Source: Luminiphilus sp.
GTDB lineage: Bacteria > Pseudomonadota > Gammaproteobacteria > Pseudomonadales > Halieaceae
Length of the DNA stretch: 49,938 bases
Direction: 5' to 3'
Assembly: GCA_016778045.1 (NCBI GenBank)
Contig: JADHQG010000005.1
Coordinates: 1-49,938, forward strand
Each line of letters begins with the position of its first letter. Positions within the stretch are counted from its first letter, which is position 1. Made by a program: the position numbers and the translations under genes. This document shows positions 25,548 through 34,707 of this stretch, one piece after another. Below the pieces are notes generated by a model. The model was not told where the DNA came from. It saw only the letters and a list, made by a program, of their open reading frames with translations, and did no database searches.

Positions 25548-25814
25548 ATGCCCGACTGGGTATCGATCCCCGGCCTGATCAATCTGATCCTGTTCGGGAT
25601 GATGATCGAAGCCGGGTGGCTCTTCTGGCGGCATCGGCAGCTGGGTAAAAGCGGCATTCCTCCTATGCTGTTACACCTCGTGTCAGGGGCGCTTCTGCTA
25701 CTGGCAATGAAACTCGCGTTGTCGGGAGCCCCACTGATGATGGTGGCGGGTACGCTTGGCATCGCAGGACTGGCACATCTTGCTGATTTGCGAGTCTCTC
25801 TAACACGGGATTAG
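25548..25814 (+). CDS. Small membrane protein downstream of bchP, function unknown
   Basis: I do not recognise this 88-residue protein. It has three hydrophobic segments (about residues 8-26, 42-60 and 62-81) with short, charged connections (WRHRQLGKSG). It starts at ATG 25548, or at GTG 25545, immediately after the bchP stop, so it is translationally linked to bchG-PucC-bchP. The three-helix topology would fit a small assembly or pigment-handling factor, but nothing in the sequence proves this. Codon use looks like its neighbours. The absence of another gene for 200 bp downstream suggests it is the last gene of the bchG operon. Confidence 0.75.
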   Translation: MPDWVSIPGLINLILFGMMIEAGWLFWRHRQLGKSGIPPMLLHLVSGALLLLAMKLALSGAPLMMVAGTLGIAGLAHLADLRVSLTRD

Positions 25815-26014
25815 CGTCAGCTCAGGGCCCGCGGGCATTGCTCGATTTAAAGACGCTGTGCCGTCGAAACACCCGACGTGAATCTCTTGACCTCTGAGTC
25901 AATGCTAAATGCTCGTCAGGCCCGCCGGCTCTAGGCTATAGCCCGAGACCGTCGCGCAGTTTGCCTCTGAATCTGTTAGATTCGCGAGCCGTTTCTCATC
26001 ATCTTCCCAGTCTT
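25815..26014. other. Noncoding gap with short inverted repeats
   Basis: A 10-bp palindrome GCCCGCGGGC lies at 25827-25836, without a T-run. Further on, TTGAC-N6-GTCAA (25887-25902) is an inverted repeat that could serve as an operator, and its left arm also reads as a TTGACC -35-like hexamer. No convincing -10 or ribosome-binding site was seen before the next gene. Confidence 0.35.
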
Positions 26015-28597
26015 ATGCGCTCATTACTCTCTGTGACGTCGGGACTTCTGACCCTGACACTGACTCTCACCGCTCATGCCAATAGCCCCATCGTCCAGCC
26101 CGGCGCGCCCGGTGAGGCATCTCGTCTGCTAACTGCCGAGCAAGCGATTGAGGTGGCCGATACCAGTTACACCGTAAACGATGTGCGCTTCATGCAAGAC
26201 ATGATTCCGCATCATCAACAGGCCCTGACGATGTCGCAGTTGGCGCCCGCGCGAACCAATTCGACCGACATCCTCGAGATCTCCGGAAGAATCGAAGCGT
26301 CACAGGGTGACGAGGTTGAATTTATGGAGCAATGGCTTACCCAACGTGGGGAGGCCACAGCGCGCTCAGGAGCCCATGCGGATCATCACAACATGCGAGG
26401 CATGGCCAGCGCCGAGCAATTGGCTGCTCTCTCCGCCTCATCCGGGGTAGATTTTGATCGCCAGTTCCTAACCCTGATGATTGCCCACCACGAGGGCGCC
26501 ATTGAAATGGTCGAGGCGCTGATGGAGCAACCCGGTTCTGCCTATGATCCAACGTTGTTTGAGTTCACCAACGACGTCACCAATGACCAGAGCAAGGAAA
26601 TCGAGCGCATGCACGAACTCCTGCTCAGCCTGTCAGACGATCCGCGGGCCCATCTTGCTGCAGGCTTGTACGACGCAGAAGAGGCCATCTGGAATCTACG
26701 CAAAGTCGCGGTCTTACCTCGCCCCGCCGGATTTTATGACCCCGCCAATCCGGCCGATCTGCCGCCCGAGCGATTTCTCGTGGGGGCACCCGCTGAATCT
26801 GGCGGGCACGACCACGAGATATCGGAAGCAGCTGAAACCGCTACCACGGAGCTCACGTCAAGCGACGCCCATGCTCACGTTGCCCATCATGACCGAGATC
26901 CCTCAGCTGAACCGGTCGTAACAGAAGCGGAGGCTGTTGATCAGGATGGTGAGGCCAGCGACATCGACGAAGCTGAAGCTGAAGCAGAGGACAAGCCGGA
27001 GCCCCGTGCACCCCTGCTGAGCTTTTCCAACACGGACATTGCGTTTCGCGACGACGTGATGGTAGCAGGCAGCTACCACGGCTTTAACATCTACCGCTTG
27101 GGTGACGACGGCGTCCCTGATTTAACCGCGTCAGTGGTCTGCCCCGGTGGGCAGGGTGACGTTTCCATCGTGGATGATTTGCTAATCATGTCGGTCGAGG
27201 AAACGCGCGGCCGGGTGGATTGCGGCCTTGACGGCGTTGTCGATGAGGTCAGCGACGAGCGATTCCGCGGTCTGCGCATCTTCGATATTTCAGATCTGAC
27301 GCAACCCAGACAAGTCGGCGCCGTACAAACGTGTCGCGGCTCTCATACTCATTCGGTCGTTTCAGGGCCCGGCGCAGATGGCAGACTGATCGTTTACAAC
27401 TCGGGCATTTCTCGCGTTCGTGACGCCGAAGAATTGCCGGGATGTTTTGACGAATCGCCGGGGGATGACCGAACGGCATTGTTCCGCATTGATGTGATCG
27501 AGATCCCCGTCGACGACCCTGCCGAAGCACGCATTATCGATAGCCCCACCGTATTCGCAGACCCTGAAACCGGCGCGCTAGCAGGACTGTGGCGCGGTGG
27601 TGACCATGGGGATGACACGCAGGAGACCAGTCGGACTGACGAATGCCACGACATCACGGTTTTTCCCAGCTTGAACCTGGCCGCCGGCGCCTGCTCGGGT
27701 AACGGGATCCTATTCGATATCACCGACCCCCGGACACCGGAGAGAATTGATGCTGTCAGCGATACCGGCTTTGCCTACTGGCACTCGGCCACGTTCAACA
27801 ACAATGGCAGTAAAGTGTTGTTCACCGACGAATGGGGTGGTGGCTCACGGCCGAGGTGTCGAGCCTACGACCCCCTGACATGGGGCGCTGACGCCATCTA
27901 TGACATCGTTGATGGCAAGCTGATTTTTAAGAGCCACTTCAAGATGCCCGCGCCACAGGGCGAGACAGAAAACTGTGTCGCTCACAATGGCTCCATTATT
28001 CCGGTGCCGGGCCGAGATATCTTTGTACAGGCGTGGTACCAGGGCGGCATATCGATCATCGACTTCACTGATTCCGCCAATCCCGTTGAAATTGCGTATT
28101 TCGACCGCGGGCCCATCGACGCCGACGACTTGGTTACCGGCGGCTACTGGTCCACCTATTGGTATCAAGGCCGCATCTACGGCACAGAAATTACGCGCGG
28201 CATCGATGTCTTCGCAATGACCCCGAGCGAGTTTTTGACTGACCATGAAATTGCCGCCGCCGGACTCGCCGATCAGGGCAAGATCTTCAACCCGCAGCAG
28301 CAATTTCCAGTCAGTTGGCCTATTGCACCTGTCGTGAGCTTGGCGTACCTGGACCAATGGGTACGACAACACACTGACAGTGCAGAAACTTTGGCGCCGC
28401 TTTATGAGACACTGCAACGGGCAGATCAATTATTAGAACAAAACGAGCAGGATGCGGCGATCGCATCGGCGTTGACGGATTGGGCAGACTCCCCCGAACT
28501 CTCTTCAGCTATCGCATTGAGAGAGAGCCTCCACGGCCTGAGCAAGAAACTGGCTGTCGGACCACCCACTCGCCTGATCAGCCAACCTGCTCCCTAG
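26015..28597 (+). CDS. Secreted DUF305 / LVIVD-type beta-propeller fusion protein
   Basis: The 860-residue product starts at ATG 26015 with a signal peptide (residues 1-22, ending TAHA). Residues about 42-215 form a DUF305 domain, a ferritin-like four-helix fold linked in some members to metal binding, with the two hallmark motifs FMQDMIPHHQQA and LMIAHHEGAIEM. A linker at about 262-333 is rich in His, Asp, Glu and Ala (HAHVAHH, EAEAEAED) and probably disordered. Residues about 334-745 look like a secreted beta-propeller with LVIVD-like repeats (LRIFDISDLTQPRQVG, GISIIDFTDSANPVEIA) and eight Cys that may pair. A helical C-terminus follows. An in-frame TTG at 25961 is possible but less likely. 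Its role is not known; a metal-linked periplasmic or surface function is a guess. Confidence 0.8.
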   Translation: MRSLLSVTSGLLTLTLTLTAHANSPIVQPGAPGEASRLLTAEQAIEVADTSYTVNDVRFMQDMIPHHQQALTMSQLAPARTNSTDILEISGRIEASQGDEVEFMEQWLTQRGEATARSGAHADHHNMRGMASAEQLAALSASSGVDFDRQFLTLMIAHHEGAIEMVEALMEQPGSAYDPTLFEFTNDVTNDQSKEIERMHELLLSLSDDPRAHLAAGLYDAEEAIWNLRKVAVLPRPAGFYDPANPADLPPERFLVGAPAESGGHDHEISEAAETATTELTSSDAHAHVAHHDRDPSAEPVVTEAEAVDQDGEASDIDEAEAEAEDKPEPRAPLLSFSNTDIAFRDDVMVAGSYHGFNIYRLGDDGVPDLTASVVCPGGQGDVSIVDDLLIMSVEETRGRVDCGLDGVVDEVSDERFRGLRIFDISDLTQPRQVGAVQTCRGSHTHSVVSGPGADGRLIVYNSGISRVRDAEELPGCFDESPGDDRTALFRIDVIEIPVDDPAEARIIDSPTVFADPETGALAGLWRGGDHGDDTQETSRTDECHDITVFPSLNLAAGACSGNGILFDITDPRTPERIDAVSDTGFAYWHSATFNNNGSKVLFTDEWGGGSRPRCRAYDPLTWGADAIYDIVDGKLIFKSHFKMPAPQGETENCVAHNGSIIPVPGRDIFVQAWYQGGISIIDFTDSANPVEIAYFDRGPIDADDLVTGGYWSTYWYQGRIYGTEITRGIDVFAMTPSEFLTDHEIAAAGLADQGKIFNPQQQFPVSWPIAPVVSLAYLDQWVRQHTDSAETLAPLYETLQRADQLLEQNEQDAAIASALTDWADSPELSSAIALRESLHGLSKKLAVGPPTRLISQPAP

Positions 28598-28605
28598 GAG
28601 TAACC

Positions 28606-30213
28606 ATGAGTGACAGCGCGACCCGGGTCGAGCAGAACGGGTTCTACGCAGGTCAGAATCGCTTGGTTGCGATCTCGGTGAAAGTGATCATCGTGGCACT
28701 GGTGTTGTGGGCATCGCTGGCGGCAGATGCCGGTAGCATTTTGATGGATATCCAGTCCGCCACCATTGGCTACTTTGGCGGCTGGTACGTCGTGGCGTCG
28801 GCGACTTTCATGATCGCCAGCCTGGCCCTCGCCCTGCTACCGCGCACCGCACTAATTCGACTGGGGGCTGACAACAGCACACCAGAATTCAGCCGGTTTG
28901 CCTGGTTCTCGATGATGTTTGGCGCCGGGATTGGCGTCGGCATGCTCACCTACTCCACCGCAGAGCCGCTCGCACATTTTACGAACAACCCCGATGTCAT
29001 CATGGGCGCGACGACGGCATTAGAGCCGGATAATTTGGCTGCGGCCTATAAGTGGACGCTACTGCATTACGGCCTCACCCCTTGGGGTTGCTATGCCATT
29101 GTGGGTATGTCTCTCGCTTACTTCGCGTACCGTCGTGACATGCCGCTGACCATCCGCTCGCCATTCACCGCGGTACTCTCGCCTGAGCTGGCGCGCCGCG
29201 TCGGCGGCGTGGTGGATGCGGCCGCCATACTGGCAACCATCATTGGTATCGGGGTCACCATTGGCTACGGCGTCAATCAACTTACCTTTGGCATGCATCA
29301 GATCACGAGCTGGGATTGGCTTGTCAGCTCAGGGAAACCCAGCCTCATCGCGCTGTCGCTCGCGGTGATTTTTCTGACACTGGCGGCCATGCTGTCGGCG
29401 CTGTCTGGTATCGGCCGCGGTATTCGTTGGCTCTCCAATCTCAACATGGTGCTTTCCTGGCTATTACTGTTGATCTTTATCATTTTTGGCGCTACTGCGT
29501 TTGCAGGCGAGATGTTCATCGCGGGCCTCACAGAGTACCTCGGCGCCATCCCGGCCATGTCTTTCACCGTCTGGGGAGGCGGCGACACCGCTACCCAGCA
29601 GTCGCTCAGCGATTGGCAATCGGCGTGGACGATTTTCTATTGGGCATGGTGGATTGCTTTCACACCTTTTGTCGGGCTGTTTCTCGCTCGCGTCTCAAAA
29701 GGTCGCACCATCCGGGAATATGTGATCGGCGCCATCCTGCTGCCCTCCCTCATGTGCTTTGCCTGGTTCTGCATTATTGGTGGAACCGCACTGGACCTGG
29801 AGCTGAGCGGCGTTGCGGGCGGCGATATTCTCGAGGCGGATTTATCGGCGCAACTGTTTGCGACGGTCGAACAACTTTTTACCGCCGAGTGGGTGCTGCC
29901 CGTGGCAACGCTTTGCGTTGTTTTGTTGGTCACCTATTTGGTGACCTCGGCGGACTCGGCGGTGTTGGTCATCAACACCATCGTGTCGGGCGGCGCACCT
30001 GACGGCGCCCGCCCCCGTCACATTGTGCTTTGGAGCGTGCTACTGGGTCTGGTGATCATTACTCTGTTGTTTGCGGGCGGGATGAACGCGCTGCGCTCGG
30101 TCATGATTATCGGCGCACTTCCCTTCTCGGCCGTGATGCTGTTTATGTTATGTGCGCTCGGGTTTGCGCTGTGGAAGGATACGAAAGCGTCGGTGCCCGA
30201 CAAATCTGGCTAA
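28606..30213 (+). CDS. BCCT-family betaine/choline/carnitine-type transporter
   Basis: BCCT carriers import quaternary amines such as glycine betaine, choline, carnitine or DMSP, using sodium or proton gradients, for osmotic protection or as nutrients. The 535-residue protein has about 12 membrane helices. Signature blocks are MMFGAGIGVGMLTYSTAEPL, LLHYGLTPWGCYAIVGMSLAYFAYRRDMPL (Trp-containing core) and VTSADSAVLVINT. The substrate cannot be read from the sequence. The ATG follows a TAGGAG site and lies 8 nt after the DUF305 fusion gene, so the two are probably one transcript. The link between them is unexplained. Confidence 0.92.
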   Translation: MSDSATRVEQNGFYAGQNRLVAISVKVIIVALVLWASLAADAGSILMDIQSATIGYFGGWYVVASATFMIASLALALLPRTALIRLGADNSTPEFSRFAWFSMMFGAGIGVGMLTYSTAEPLAHFTNNPDVIMGATTALEPDNLAAAYKWTLLHYGLTPWGCYAIVGMSLAYFAYRRDMPLTIRSPFTAVLSPELARRVGGVVDAAAILATIIGIGVTIGYGVNQLTFGMHQITSWDWLVSSGKPSLIALSLAVIFLTLAAMLSALSGIGRGIRWLSNLNMVLSWLLLLIFIIFGATAFAGEMFIAGLTEYLGAIPAMSFTVWGGGDTATQQSLSDWQSAWTIFYWAWWIAFTPFVGLFLARVSKGRTIREYVIGAILLPSLMCFAWFCIIGGTALDLELSGVAGGDILEADLSAQLFATVEQLFTAEWVLPVATLCVVLLVTYLVTSADSAVLVINTIVSGGAPDGARPRHIVLWSVLLGLVIITLLFAGGMNALRSVMIIGALPFSAVMLFMLCALGFALWKDTKASVPDKSG

Positions 30214-30466
30214 GTCTGTTGCCAGCGACCTCAGTCCACGCAATGGCATTCTCGTAAAACACCTATAGGGCGATGCGCTTGGCGCGGGCAAATTCATGTA
30301 TGCACGAAACTAGCCCAGTGGCTCAGCGCCAATGCACTTGAACGTCTATGCGCCCTTGCACCCGGTACGTCTGCCACTGCTGTCCCCCACTGCAATCTGC
30401 GGGCGATGCACCGGCTGGCGCTATAAAACGCGGGACGGTAGCTGACCAATCATGCTGTTTGAGAGC
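30214..30466. other. Noncoding gap between convergent genes
   Basis: This 253-bp gap separates the 3' ends of the BCCT gene and trmL. I found no T-tailed stem-loop, ORF or repeat that I would defend. Confidence 0.4.
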
Positions 30467-30943
30467 TCACTCAGAGCCTTGAAACGCCAATTGTCGCCAG
30501 GCCTCATAGATAGCTACCGCTGCCGCGTTCGATAAATTGAGGCTACGACTGCCCGCCACCATCGGCAGCCTCAGTACCCTGTCCTCCGGCAATGAGTCGA
30601 GTATCTCGGCAGACAGGCCCGTGGTCTCGGAGCCAAACAGCAATGAATCACCGGATTCAAATTGAAACGCGGCGTAAGAGTGTTGACCGGAGGTCTCAAT
30701 CGCAACCAGGCGACGCTGCGGGAAGGCTTGCCGGTACGCAGCCAGATCGCCCCAAATTTGCACGCTGGCAAACTCGTGGTAATCGAGGCCGGCGCGGCGC
30801 AAGCGAGTATCGTCCAGCTCAAATCCAAGAGGCTCGATCAAATGCAAAGTGCATCCGGTGTTCGCACAGAGTCTGATGATGTTACCGGTATTGGGCGGGA
30901 TCTCCGGCTGGCACAAAACAAGATGCAAAAGGCTGTCGATCAT
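30467..30943 (-). CDS. trmL: tRNA (cytidine/uridine(34)-2'-O)-methyltransferase TrmL
   Basis: TrmL methylates the 2'-O of the wobble nucleotide in certain tRNA-Leu isoacceptors; it is a SPOUT-class (trefoil-knot) enzyme. The 158-residue protein shows the family motifs [18 protein letters not shown] (N-terminus), [10 protein letters not shown] (SAM site) and [27 protein letters not shown] (C-terminus). I use ATG 30943; an upstream start at 30979 would overlap ppc and add 12 unconserved residues. It begins 7 nt after the ppc stop, hence is probably the last gene of a hexR-ppc-trmL unit. Its functional link to carbon metabolism is not evident. Confidence 0.93.
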   Translation of the reverse strand: MIDSLLHLVLCQPEIPPNTGNIIRLCANTGCTLHLIEPLGFELDDTRLRRAGLDYHEFASVQIWGDLAAYRQAFPQRRLVAIETSGQHSYAAFQFESGDSLLFGSETTGLSAEILDSLPEDRVLRLPMVAGSRSLNLSNAAAVAIYEAWRQLAFQGSE

Positions 30944-30950
30944 GGTGCGC

Positions 30951-33566
30951 TCACCCTGTATTGCGCATCCCCGCAGCAATCCCCGCCATGGTAACCATCA
31001 GCGCCTGCTGAGTCTCGGGCCCATCGTCGCTTCTCACTCGTCGCAGTAACTCCGCTTGCAACAGGTTCAGCGGCGCCGTGTAGATATTACGCAGGCCGAT
31101 AGACTGCTGTGCCCACGGATCGTGAGCCAATAGCTCTTCACTGTCTATGATGGTGAGCAGCGTCTGGATGTCCCGCTGTAACTGCTCGCGTAAACGCTCC
31201 CCCACAGAAGCCAAATCAGAGTCAACCAACAGCTGGTCATAGTGTGCTGACAACGTGAAGTCGGATTTAGCAAAAACCATTTCGAGCATCGACAGCCGCG
31301 CGCGAAAAAACGGCCAATCGCGCACCATTTCACGCAATGTTTCGAGCTTATCCTCAGCCAAAATGCGCTGTAGCGCCTCTCCCGCTCCGAGCCAGGCGGG
31401 CAGCATCAGGCGATTCTGCATCCAGGCAAAAATCCAGGGAATAGCGCGCAAGCTCTCGATACCACCATCTGATTTACGACGCGCTGGCCGGGAGCCTAGG
31501 GGTAAAGACGCCAATTCTTGCTCGGGAGTTGCCTGTCTGAAATACGGGACAAACTGTGGATCCTCACGCACCCACTCGCGATAGACGTCGCAGGACTCGC
31601 GGGACAACTGCGCCATCAGATCCCGCCAGCTTGAGGTCGGCTCGGGCGGCGGCAGTAAATTGGCCTGCAGAATAGCGCTCGCGTACTGCCCCAACGTATT
31701 CACTGCTAACGGCGTCATACCCAACTTGGTACGAATCATCTCTCCCTGCTCGGTGACCCGCAGCCCCTGAGCCAGAGAACCGGGTGGCTGTGATAACAGC
31801 GCTTGATGGGCCGGCGCGCCGCCTCGTCCAATGGTGCCGCCGCGCCCATGGAACAGCGTCAGCGCAACATCGTAGCGAGCGCAAGTCGCCAACAACGCTT
31901 CCTGTGCCTGATATTGCGCCCAGCCTGCCGCCAACATGCCGGCATCTTTCGCACTGTCTGAATAGCCGATCATCACCATCAGTTTTTTGTCGATCCGTGC
32001 CCGGTAAGCGGGATCGTCGAGCAAGGCTTCAATCACCGGTGCGGCATTGTCAAGATCGATCAAGGTCTCAAACAGCGGCACCACCGGCATCCGCTCGGAG
32101 CAATCTGTCGATTTGAGTAACAGCTGAACGGCGAGAACATCGGATGGTGTCGATGCCATGGAAATGACATAGGACCCCAGTGCCGACTCAGGTGCTGCAG
32201 CAATGGCGCTAAAAGTATCCAGCACTTCTTGATCCTTCGCGTCGAAAGGACTGTCCCAGGGAATCAATGGCCGCGGATTGCTCAGCTCATGCTGCAGCCA
32301 ACCCACGCGCTGCGCTTCAGACCACTCATTGTAATCACCCATTTCCAGCATCTGTGTGATCGCACACAATACGGATCGGTGGCGGCCGCTCTCCTGCCTG
32401 ATATCCAACTGAATCAGATAGGGTCCAAAGCAGTGAGCACGCCGCAAGGTATCCAGCAGCGCGCCCCGCGCCATCTCGGTCAGACCGCAAGTCATCAAAC
32501 TCTGGTAACACGCTCGCAGCGGCTCGAGCAGCGCCGCGGGCGTCATAGGCTCAGGCGCCTCAGCGCCGCGGTTCAGGGTAGCTTCCAGCGCCTGACGCTG
32601 CTCGCGCAGATCGATCAGCAGAGGCTTGAGCACAGCTCGATAGGGTTCTCTCGCGCCCGCCGCCAACGCTCTGAACTCATCCGTCGCGGTAGTCGCTGAC
32701 AGTTCCTCGTGTAAGAAAGCGATATCGCCAACGAACAGCTCACAGGCCTGCCACTGTGCCAACAGTAACACCTCGCGAGTGACATCGGCCGTCACATTGG
32801 GGTTACCGTCTCGATCCCCACCTATCCAGCTGGAAATACGAATGGGACACCAGTCCACATCGGGCAATGCGAGTGAATACGTATCACAGACAAAATCGAC
32901 CTGGCGCAAAAACTGTGGCACCGCGTCCCAGAGAGAATTTTCGATCACGGCAAATCCCCAACGTGCCTCATCCACTGGCGTAGGTCGCTGCGTTCTGAAG
33001 TCCTCGGTGTGCCATATCTGTGAGATCAATTCAGCGATACGTCGCTGGGTCTGTTGACGGGCAATATCCGTTAACGCTGCGCTGTCGAGCATAGCCAGAC
33101 AATCACTCAACGCCCGATGCTTATGAATCAATGTTCGTCGCGTAATTTCGGTGGGGTGTGCGGTGAGCACCAAGTCAATGTAAAGGTCAGCGATGGCCTT
33201 CTGAATGTCGGTGTCTTTCGCTTTGGTCTGCAGCACCCTCAGCGTTCTTTGTAATGTTGCACTGGCCGAAAAATGGTGTTCTGTCTGCACTGACGTCGTA
33301 TGCTGCTGGTCAGCAATATTGGCGAGATTCAGAAATTGGCTGAAAGCTCGCGCGATAACCAAAAATTCCTGCTCTTCTAAAGAGGCTAGCAACTGGTCGA
33401 GGGCTTCCCAGGTATCGCTATCCTGCGCTTCTTTTGAGCTGAGTCGGATGTCTTCAACCCGGTTGAACAATTTCTCCCCGGCATTGTCCCGAATGATCTT
33501 GCCTAAAATATCGCCCAGCAAGCGCACGTGCGCACGCAACGGGGCGGTGTCTACCACCTCGACCAT
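30951..33566 (-). CDS. ppc: Phosphoenolpyruvate carboxylase
   Basis: Ppc carboxylates phosphoenolpyruvate to oxaloacetate, refilling the TCA cycle. The 871-residue protein is of normal length with key motifs: [13 protein letters not shown] (catalytic His), [26 protein letters not shown] (active-site loop) and a C-terminal end NTG. A GAGGAGA ribosome-binding site precedes the ATG. It lies 32 bp after hexR in the same direction and is probably cotranscribed with it, which would tie anaplerotic CO2 fixation to ED flux. In aerobic phototrophs lacking the Calvin cycle, Ppc is one of the likely routes for light-stimulated CO2 uptake; that role here is inference. Confidence 0.97.
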   Translation of the reverse strand: MVEVVDTAPLRAHVRLLGDILGKIIRDNAGEKLFNRVEDIRLSSKEAQDSDTWEALDQLLASLEEQEFLVIARAFSQFLNLANIADQQHTTSVQTEHHFSASATLQRTLRVLQTKAKDTDIQKAIADLYIDLVLTAHPTEITRRTLIHKHRALSDCLAMLDSAALTDIARQQTQRRIAELISQIWHTEDFRTQRPTPVDEARWGFAVIENSLWDAVPQFLRQVDFVCDTYSLALPDVDWCPIRISSWIGGDRDGNPNVTADVTREVLLLAQWQACELFVGDIAFLHEELSATTATDEFRALAAGAREPYRAVLKPLLIDLREQRQALEATLNRGAEAPEPMTPAALLEPLRACYQSLMTCGLTEMARGALLDTLRRAHCFGPYLIQLDIRQESGRHRSVLCAITQMLEMGDYNEWSEAQRVGWLQHELSNPRPLIPWDSPFDAKDQEVLDTFSAIAAAPESALGSYVISMASTPSDVLAVQLLLKSTDCSERMPVVPLFETLIDLDNAAPVIEALLDDPAYRARIDKKLMVMIGYSDSAKDAGMLAAGWAQYQAQEALLATCARYDVALTLFHGRGGTIGRGGAPAHQALLSQPPGSLAQGLRVTEQGEMIRTKLGMTPLAVNTLGQYASAILQANLLPPPEPTSSWRDLMAQLSRESCDVYREWVREDPQFVPYFRQATPEQELASLPLGSRPARRKSDGGIESLRAIPWIFAWMQNRLMLPAWLGAGEALQRILAEDKLETLREMVRDWPFFRARLSMLEMVFAKSDFTLSAHYDQLLVDSDLASVGERLREQLQRDIQTLLTIIDSEELLAHDPWAQQSIGLRNIYTAPLNLLQAELLRRVRSDDGPETQQALMVTMAGIAAGMRNTG

Positions 33567-33598
33567 GATCTCTCCTCAGATTGTGACAAGATCGCGCG

Positions 33599-34459
33599 TC
33601 AGTCCCCCGGGGGGAATCGCGTCGACTTCAAGCTGTCTTTAATTCGTGCCAGGTGAGGCAAGATGCTCTCACCGCGACGCAGCGTCATACCGGTTGCCAG
33701 AACATCCAGAACCGCGAGCTGCACGATACGAGATGTCATGGGCAAGTACTCTTCAGTGTTCTCCGCCACGCTCAGTCCAATGCTCAGATGACTCGCCGCC
33801 GCCAACGGCGAACCCTCTGCCGTTAAAGAGACGACCGTGGCTTCAGTGGTGCGCGCCAACTTGGCCGTCTCGACCAAAATCTCCGTTCGACCGGTGTGCG
33901 AGATGAAGAAAAAAACATCCCCCACGCCACCCCCTGCGGCCAACATGCGATGCATCAGCGGATCCGTGCAGGTGGTTACCGGCACCTTAAACCGAAAAAA
34001 TTTGTGCTCCGCGTCCTGAGCAACAGCGGCGGAGGTCCCTAATCCCAGAAAATACAGGTGCCTGGCCTGAGCTAAATAATCGACAGCTCGCTCAATAGCC
34101 GAGAGCGGCAGCTGATCGCGGGCCAGCATTAATGCAGTAATCGTGTTGTCAAACAGCTTACGCGGGTAAGTATTGATATCGTCGTCGAGTTCAACCGCTC
34201 GACTGATGTATCTGACACCCGACACCAGCGATCGCGCGAGCCGAAGCTTAAAATCCGGAAAGCCGCTCGCGCCAAAACGCTTACAAAAACGATTCACGCT
34301 GGGCTCGCTGACATTAGCCGCCGCCGCCAAAACGGCAATGCTGGAGCGTGTAGCCGCCTCGGGGTCCTCCAAAATGGCGTTGGCCACCTTGGCTTCCGAT
34401 TTATTTAATTCGGGTAAGGCGGCACTTAATTGCGTCAGCAGATTGTTTTCTTGATTCAT
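33599..34459 (-). CDS. hexR: HexR, RpiR-family regulator of central carbon metabolism
   Basis: HexR controls genes of the ED pathway and sugar metabolism and is released from DNA by KDPG in characterised gammaproteobacteria. The 286-residue protein has an N-terminal RpiR helix-turn-helix (LAAAANVSEPSVNRFCKRFG, about residues 43-62) and a C-terminal sugar-isomerase (SIS) domain (LYFLGLGTSAAVAQDAEHKF, FFISHTGRTEILVETAKLA). I use ATG 34459 (MNQENNLL), which matches the usual HexR N-terminus; a TTG at 34531 would add 24 residues. It is divergent from gap, sharing a 248-bp control region with two HexR-like boxes, and leads into ppc-trmL. Confidence 0.92.
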   Translation of the reverse strand: MNQENNLLTQLSAALPELNKSEAKVANAILEDPEAATRSSIAVLAAAANVSEPSVNRFCKRFGASGFPDFKLRLARSLVSGVRYISRAVELDDDINTYPRKLFDNTITALMLARDQLPLSAIERAVDYLAQARHLYFLGLGTSAAVAQDAEHKFFRFKVPVTTCTDPLMHRMLAAGGGVGDVFFFISHTGRTEILVETAKLARTTEATVVSLTAEGSPLAAASHLSIGLSVAENTEEYLPMTSRIVQLAVLDVLATGMTLRRGESILPHLARIKDSLKSTRFPPGD

Positions 34460-34570
34460 GATGCCGGACCGAAGGCCCACTCCTGAGAAAACAGCCGGTT
34501 GTGAAGAGCCATTAACCCGAGATGACCCCAAGGTGACGCTCCAAGAACACCCTATTTTACTCAGCTTTTA

Positions 34571-34585
34571 TGTAATAAAACATAA
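34571..34585. promoter_or_regulatory. Possible HexR box (hexR side)
   Basis: The sequence TGTAATAAAACATAA, with flanks TTTATG...CATAAA forming an inverted repeat, resembles the HexR consensus TGTARTWWWAYTACA in its left half only. It is about 110 bp upstream of the hexR start and might serve autoregulation. Weaker than the neighbouring box. Confidence 0.45.
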
Positions 34586-34621
34586 ATATGATCCCATTTA
34601 TCGCATTTATGTGGCGGAAGA

Positions 34622-34636
34622 TGTAATAAAACTACA
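34622..34636. promoter_or_regulatory. HexR box at gap promoter
   Basis: TGTAATAAAACTACA matches every position of the HexR consensus TGTARTWWWAYTACA as I recall it. It abuts a possible -10 element (CATAAT, 34635-34640) about 70 bp before the gap ATG, a position that suits direct repression. Confidence 0.75.
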
Positions 34637-34707
34637 TAATCTTCGTGCTGATCTGTTAGATGGATCCAATGACGCAGAAGCACTGGCTTAGCAAGGGGGG
34701 CTCCACA

